DNA of 18,950 bases. It comes from Rummeliibacillus pycnus_B. GTDB lineage: Bacteria; Bacillota; Bacilli; Bacillales_A; Planococcaceae. The position numbers were made by a program, and so were the translations under genes. The stretch spans positions 1-18,950 of the forward strand of contig NZ_JBCMNM010000008.1 of NCBI RefSeq assembly GCF_050459865.1, given 5' to 3'. Of this stretch, positions 14,998-18,950 are shown piece after piece. Under the pieces are notes generated by a model. That model was not told the origin of the DNA, did not search any database, and was given only the letters and a program-made list of their open reading frames with translations. How positions within the stretch are numbered: position 1 is the stretch's first letter; every line of letters starts with the position of its first letter.

Positions 14998-15516
14998 ATG
15001 TTCTTATATTTAACTTCCGGCACACCTGAATTTATGGAGTCCCTTCAAAAGAAATATTCTAAAGAACAAATGATTGTATTATACGGTCAAGGAAATACGG
15101 TTTTACTTCATGAATCAGATAAAAAAAGTGTATTTGCTACACCTCGAAGCTATGAAATCATTAGAGAAATCAATAAGTTAGATGAACATGGATTTTTTGT
15201 TTTAAATCATATTCCTGTTAAAAGTGAAAGTCGTAAATTATTTGAAGATCGTTTTTATGATCGAATTCATACAATTGAAGAGGAACCCGGTTTTATCGCT
15301 TTTCGCTTGCTACGCCCACTACATGACGAAACCTATATTTCACTTACTGAGTGGAGTGGACCTCATTCATATGAAGCTTGGAAAGCATCCAACACATATA
15401 AGGAAATTTATGAAAATAATACATCAACTAATGGCGTTGATCGGAGTAATATTTTCACAAGTGCTCCTTATGCTAAAACCTTTATAACAAGTCGTCCCGA
15501 AGAAGAAGAGCTATAA
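14998..15516 (+). CDS. hmoB: HmoB-like heme-degrading monooxygenase
   Basis: 172 residues, slightly longer than B. subtilis HmoB (YhgC), with an acidic tail RPEEEEL. The C-terminal half is the antibiotic-biosynthesis-monooxygenase (IsdG-type) domain: LFEDRFYDRIHTIEEEPGF, RLLRPLHDETYISLTEW and YEAWKASNTYKE. HmoB opens the heme ring and releases iron. Of the IsdG-type active-site residues, Asn70 (VLNHIPV) and Trp128 are present, but the position of the conserved His (138 in B. subtilis numbering, AHKK) is Tyr138, codon 15409-15411. The start is the ATG preceded by AGGAGG at 14985-14990; an earlier in-frame ATG lacks such a site. As in B. subtilis it lies next to the heme operon, here divergent from it. 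Confidence 0.88.
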   Translation: MFLYLTSGTPEFMESLQKKYSKEQMIVLYGQGNTVLLHESDKKSVFATPRSYEIIREINKLDEHGFFVLNHIPVKSESRKLFEDRFYDRIHTIEEEPGFIAFRLLRPLHDETYISLTEWSGPHSYEAWKASNTYKEIYENNTSTNGVDRSNIFTSAPYAKTFITSRPEEEEL

Positions 15517-15523
15517 TTAATTA

Positions 15524-15552
15524 AAAGTCGAGTGTTTTACTCGGCTTTTTTT
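15524..15552 (+). terminator. Intrinsic terminator of hmoB
   Basis: A 10-bp stem with one G-U pair (15524-15533 with 15539-15548), a 5-base loop and a run of seven T. It begins 7 bases after the hmoB stop codon. Confidence 0.92.
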
Positions 15553-15626
15553 GTTATACTTGAATTATTCTGGAGTACAATTATTTTCCATTAAAATTTT
15601 AAAATTTTCAAACAGGAGTGATTAAT

Positions 15627-16814
15627 ATGTCAGAACAGTTATTACAAGTAATTTATAAAGAACTTGAAGATTCGTTTGATGAAATGCAAGCAATTCGTCG
15701 TTACTTACATATGCATCCTGAAGTCTCCTTTCATGAGTATAAAACTGCTGAATACATTCAAAATTTCTATAAACAATTAGAAATTCCGTTTGAAGCAAAT
15801 TTTGGTGGTAATGGCATAGTTGCTCGTTTTTCAGGTGAAAAACCTGGAAAAACAGTTGCACTAAGAGCCGATTTTGATGCTTTAGCGATTCAAGATGAAA
15901 AGGAAGTTTCGTATAAATCAACTGTTGCTGGCGTATCTCATGCATGTGGTCACGATGGACATACGGCAACATTACTCGTATTAGCAAAAATATTATGGAA
16001 ACATCGTGCAGAACTTCCTGGCACATATGTAATCATCCATCAATTTGCTGAGGAAGTTGCTCCTGGAGGTGCTAAACCAATGATTGAAGCTGGCTGTCTA
16101 AATGGTGTGGATGCAATTTTCGGTACTCATTTATGGTCTCAATTCCCTTTAGGCTCGATCAATTATCGAAGTGGTGCAATGATGGCAGGAGCAGACAAAT
16201 TTGATATAAAAATTATAGGAAATGGTGGACATGGTGGTGCTCCACATACAACAGTTGATGCAGTTACTGTAGGTGCGGAATTAGTCGTCCAATTACAGCA
16301 AATTGTTGCAAGACGTATTAATCCAACAGATCCTGCTGTCCTAACTATCGGTTCCTTTCATTCTGGTAGTGCGTTTAATATTATTGCTGGAGAAGCAACT
16401 CTTACTGGTACTGTTCGAACATTCGATGTTGCAGTACGTGAACAAATTATTGAAGAACTGGAACGTGTGATTAAAGGAATTTGTCTTGCGGCAAATGCAG
16501 ATTATGAGTTTCATTATTTAAGAGGTTATATACCTCTGATTAATCATGATAATGAAACGAAATTTGTCACTCGTATAGCAGAAACTATTCCCGGGGTAAC
16601 GGAAATAACTGAAATGAATGCTGTTATGGTAGGGGAAGATTTTGCTTACTATGTTGAAAAAATCCCTGGTACGTTCTTCTTTACGGGAGCTAAACCGAAA
16701 GAAGGTACCGCATACCCTCATCATCATGCAAAATTTGATTTTGCCGAAGAAGCCATGCTAGCTGCTGCTAAAACACTTGGTACAGCTGCAATCCTTTATC
16801 ATATTGAAGTCTAA
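15627..16814 (+). CDS. M20 family amidohydrolase (aminoacylase/carboxypeptidase-like)
   Basis: 395 residues, the usual length of the M20D group of cytosolic metal-dependent amidohydrolases that remove acyl groups from amino acids or related compounds. Visible metal-site motifs are HACGHDGH (Cys107, His109), the Glu pair 142-143 (FAEEVAPGG), His168 (GTHLW) and His366 within YPHHHAKFDF. The dimerisation domain lies at about 185-300 and begins with GHGGAPH at 201-207, typical of this group. The ATG at 15627 has AGGAG eight bases upstream; a GTG at 15618 overlaps that site and is rejected. It is flanked by terminators on both sides, so it is monocistronic. Candidate substrates include N-acyl amino acids and indole-acetyl-amino-acid-like compounds; nothing here decides. 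Confidence 0.9.
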   Translation: MSEQLLQVIYKELEDSFDEMQAIRRYLHMHPEVSFHEYKTAEYIQNFYKQLEIPFEANFGGNGIVARFSGEKPGKTVALRADFDALAIQDEKEVSYKSTVAGVSHACGHDGHTATLLVLAKILWKHRAELPGTYVIIHQFAEEVAPGGAKPMIEAGCLNGVDAIFGTHLWSQFPLGSINYRSGAMMAGADKFDIKIIGNGGHGGAPHTTVDAVTVGAELVVQLQQIVARRINPTDPAVLTIGSFHSGSAFNIIAGEATLTGTVRTFDVAVREQIIEELERVIKGICLAANADYEFHYLRGYIPLINHDNETKFVTRIAETIPGVTEITEMNAVMVGEDFAYYVEKIPGTFFFTGAKPKEGTAYPHHHAKFDFAEEAMLAAAKTLGTAAILYHIEV

Positions 16815-16817
16815 TAA

Positions 16818-16859
16818 AAATACAAAAGCTATGCATGATAATCTAATCACGCATAGCTT
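16818..16859. terminator. Bidirectional terminator between convergent genes
   Basis: A 14-bp stem with one mismatch (16826-16839 with 16846-16859, 6-base loop) lies between the convergent M20 and EamA genes. On the minus strand it is followed by TTTTGTATTTTTATT, which makes it better for the transporter gene. On the plus side the T-tract is poor. Confidence 0.75.
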
Positions 16860-16864
16860 ATTTA

Positions 16865-17731
16865 CTATTGTCTATTAATAATAAAAATACTTAGTAATAT
16901 TAGGATCAAACCAACAACTAGAGACCACGTAAAGGGTTCTCCTAAAAAGATTGTTCCAATTGCTACTGCCATAAGTGGTACTAAAAACGTTGCTGCTCCT
17001 ACTTTACTAGCATCTCCAGAGCCCATCAATTTAAAGTAAAGTGCTGTTGCAACCGTTACAGCTAAAATACATGCAAATGCAAGGCAAAGAATAAAAGTAC
17101 CGTTCCATTCAATGGCAGAAATATCTTCTGTTACTAAACCTGCAGTTCCTAAAGCTAAACCACCAATAATATTTTGAATAGCTACTAACCATAACCCATG
17201 TACAAGATTAGCAGTTTTTCGAACATAGACTACTCCAAGCGCCCAACCAATTGATGTTATCAACGCTAAAAATACACCCAATAGTGAGATATGTCCTGTA
17301 AAACTTTCAAAACTAACAACTACAACTCCTAAAAAGCCAAGTAACATCCCTGAAATTTTTGATTTCGTTAATGATTCTTTTAACCACAGCCATGCAAGTA
17401 AAACAACAAGAACTGGCTGTAAATAGACAATGACCGAAAATAGCCCGGAAGGTAAAAATTGTAATCCTATAATTTGAACTCCTTGGAATATAACTGTATT
17501 AAATAAAGCTACGATAAAGTATATGTACCAATTTCGTTTCCATTCTATTTGTTTCCATTGTGGTAATAGAAAAAGGGATAGCAAGATTCCCCCAATAAAA
17601 GCTCGCAATCCTCCAAATAGTAAGGGTGGAGTATAATTTAAAGCTATTTTGTAAATTGGCCAGCTAAAACCCCATATTGCTACTACAGCAATAATGTATA
17701 CAAGCGTTTTCTTTTTTGACATCTTCTCCAT
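16865..17731 (-). CDS. EamA/DMT family transporter
   Basis: 288 residues with about ten hydrophobic segments and two EamA domains (about 11-140 and 152-286), the standard architecture of drug/metabolite exporters of the 10-TMS DMT superfamily. The first helix carries the typical WGFSWPIYK stretch, and the end of each half shows the usual pattern (ESLTKSKISGMLLGFLGVVVV; GEPFTWSLVVGLILILLSIFIIN). The substrate is unknown. The ATG has AAAGGAG eight bases upstream. It starts 37 bases after the luciferase-like gene, so the two are likely co-transcribed. The shared operon suggests export of a metabolite related to that monooxygenase, which is inference only. Confidence 0.9.
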   Translation of the reverse strand: MEKMSKKKTLVYIIAVVAIWGFSWPIYKIALNYTPPLLFGGLRAFIGGILLSLFLLPQWKQIEWKRNWYIYFIVALFNTVIFQGVQIIGLQFLPSGLFSVIVYLQPVLVVLLAWLWLKESLTKSKISGMLLGFLGVVVVSFESFTGHISLLGVFLALITSIGWALGVVYVRKTANLVHGLWLVAIQNIIGGLALGTAGLVTEDISAIEWNGTFILCLAFACILAVTVATALYFKLMGSGDASKVGAATFLVPLMAVAIGTIFLGEPFTWSLVVGLILILLSIFIINRQ

Positions 17732-17768
17732 AAAGTATCTCCTTTGTTGTTAAACGTGTGATTATTAG

Positions 17769-18779
17769 TTATCCTTCTTTCATTGCCGAAGATAAAATTT
17801 CATACGAACGTATGCGAGCTTTGGAATCATAGATATGTGAACAAGCCATAATCTCATCGACACCCGTTTCTGATACAAATGCTCCTAGATCACGAGCAAT
17901 TGTTTCTTGATCACCGATAAATGAATAATAAAGAGATTGCAATACTGCTCTCTTTTCAGATTCAGACCAATAGTTTTCTAAATCATCAACTGGTGGACGT
18001 AATCGCTCTCTAGTACCACGAACAACATTTAGGAAATACAAATATAAGCTTGTCGCTGTTTTTTGTGCTTCCTCATTCGTTTCAGCAGCGATGACATTAA
18101 CACAAGCGATTGTATAAGGTTCTTTCAATTGATCAGAAGGTTGGAAAGAATCACGATACATACGGAGTGCATCATGTAAATAAGTAGGTGCAAAGTGACT
18201 AGCAAACGCATATGGTAATCCTAACATTCCTGCAAGTCTAGCACTAAATAAGCTTGAGCCAAGTAGATAAAGTGGAACGTTTGAACCTTCACCTGGATAT
18301 GCATGTACATGTCCTTGTGGATTATCACTTAAATATTGTTGCAGTTCTAATACGTTTTCCGGGAATTCTTCACCTGAACCTTGTAAATTTCGACGAAGTG
18401 CTTGAGCTGTGATTGGATCTGTTCCAGGTGCTCTTCCTAACCCTAAATCTACACGACCAGGATATAGCGCATCTAATGTACCGAATTGTTCTGCAATCAC
18501 TAAAGGTACATGGTTAGGAAGCATAATTCCTCCTGAGCCTACTCGAATTTTCTCTGTGCCTTGTGCAATATGACTAATCAATAGTGATGTAGCCGAACTT
18601 GCAATACTTGGACTATTATGATGTTCTGCAAACCAATATCGTTTGTAACCCATCTTTTCTACATTTTGCGCAAGCTCTAAACTATTTTGAAAAGAATAAG
18701 CTACATCATGACCTTGTAGTACGGCAACTAAATCTAATACAGAAAGCTCAATATCCTTCAAACTCTTTTGATTTTCCAC
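17769..18779 (-). CDS. LLM class flavin-dependent oxidoreductase, YhbW-like
   Basis: 336 residues of the luciferase-like TIM-barrel family. The segments YWFAEHHNSPSIASSATSLLISHIA, IRVGSGGIMLPNHVPLVIAEQFGTL and YPGRVDLGLGRAPGTD (about 48-122) are characteristic of the E. coli YhbW-type subgroup, which is distinct from the other luciferase-like protein in this window. The substrate is unknown; activity with reduced FMN and oxygen is expected from the family. The start is GTG with GGGAG 10 bases upstream, a slightly long spacing, so an internal start cannot be excluded. It is the first gene of a pair with the EamA transporter. Confidence 0.88.
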   Translation of the reverse strand: MENQKSLKDIELSVLDLVAVLQGHDVAYSFQNSLELAQNVEKMGYKRYWFAEHHNSPSIASSATSLLISHIAQGTEKIRVGSGGIMLPNHVPLVIAEQFGTLDALYPGRVDLGLGRAPGTDPITAQALRRNLQGSGEEFPENVLELQQYLSDNPQGHVHAYPGEGSNVPLYLLGSSLFSARLAGMLGLPYAFASHFAPTYLHDALRMYRDSFQPSDQLKEPYTIACVNVIAAETNEEAQKTATSLYLYFLNVVRGTRERLRPPVDDLENYWSESEKRAVLQSLYYSFIGDQETIARDLGAFVSETGVDEIMACSHIYDSKARIRSYEILSSAMKEG

Positions 18780-18807
18780 CTAAGATACACTCCCTTTAAT
18801 AAATCTT

Positions 18808-18829
18808 TATATCTAAAAATATAGATATA
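18808..18829. promoter_or_regulatory. Inverted repeat upstream of the YhbW-like gene
   Basis: TATATCTA (18808-18815) and TAGATATA (18822-18829) are perfect complements around 6 bases. They lie about 30-50 bases before the start codon, where a repressor operator could sit. The region is very AT-rich, so chance is possible. No convincing -35/-10 pair was identified. Confidence 0.35.
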
Positions 18830-18904
18830 TTTTCCCCAAAAAAAGATCAGACTTTTATATATGCTTCTTAAGTCTATTTCATAAGTACCTAGTAATTATT
18901 TTGT

Positions 18905-18950
18905 ACACAGCTCCAGATGGCGTTTTCCGTGGGCGAGCGTTGAGCCTCCT
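18905..18950 (-). repeat. Start of another dispersed repeat copy, cut by window end
   Basis: TTTCCGTGGGCGA near 18924 and the final GAGCCTCCT match the left part of the inverted copy at 3693-3844 (TTTCCGTGGGCGA at 3712-3724, GAGCCTCCT at 3731-3739). The copy continues past the window. Confidence 0.75.

Noticed and set aside
15618..15626. GTG start of the M20 gene
   Set aside because: The GTG lies within the ribosome binding site that serves the ATG at 15627.

Overview
The window is about 19 kb of low-GC chromosomal DNA from a Gram-positive, endospore-former-type bacterium of the order Bacillales. Gene order and protein sequence resemble the Bacillus subtilis yhf/yhg/hem neighbourhood: hmoB, then divergently hemE-hemH-hemY, then a TetR regulator and YhgE, plus lplJ beside yhfH. 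The differences from B. subtilis (no pbpF between hmoB and hemE, an extra two-component operon) and the repeat style suggest a Planococcaceae-type genus such as Lysinibacillus or a relative; that placement is inference.

Layout, left to right. 1-85 is the end of a dispersed repeat. lplJ (minus, lipoate ligase) diverges from the tiny zinc-finger-like gene yhfH (plus). A strong bidirectional terminator separates yhfH from a two-gene minus-strand operon (CatE-like VOC dioxygenase, then a luciferase-like flavin monooxygenase) with a near-consensus promoter. 3.59-4.18 kb is a gene-free nest of four copies of a palindromic, GC-richer repeat. Then, all on the minus strand and read from right to left, come hemE-hemH-hemY (coproporphyrin-dependent heme synthesis), a four-gene operon (beta-propeller lipoprotein, OmpR-type regulator, histidine kinase, YtkA-like lipoprotein), a TetR regulator, and the large membrane protein YhgE. 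On the plus strand follow hmoB (heme monooxygenase) and an M20 amidohydrolase. The window closes with a minus-strand pair, a YhbW-like flavin monooxygenase and an EamA transporter, and another partial repeat.

How the genes may work together. HemE, HemH and HemY make iron-coproporphyrin. HmoB is a heme-degrading enzyme on the other side of the hemE promoter. TetR and YhgE are tied together by two operators with the same half-sites and spacing (TGACC-N13-GGTCA), one at the tetR promoter and one in front of yhgE. The four-gene sensor operon lies between hemY and tetR and is separated from hemY by a terminator.

Most noteworthy: (1) the dispersed repeat, whose full copies keep nested inverted repeats while the arm sequences change in compensating fashion; (2) the shared TetR operators; (3) replacement by Tyr of the conserved heme-ligand His in HmoB; (4) the two-component operon bracketed by two lipoproteins beside the heme genes. 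No IS element, CRISPR array, tRNA or rRNA was seen.
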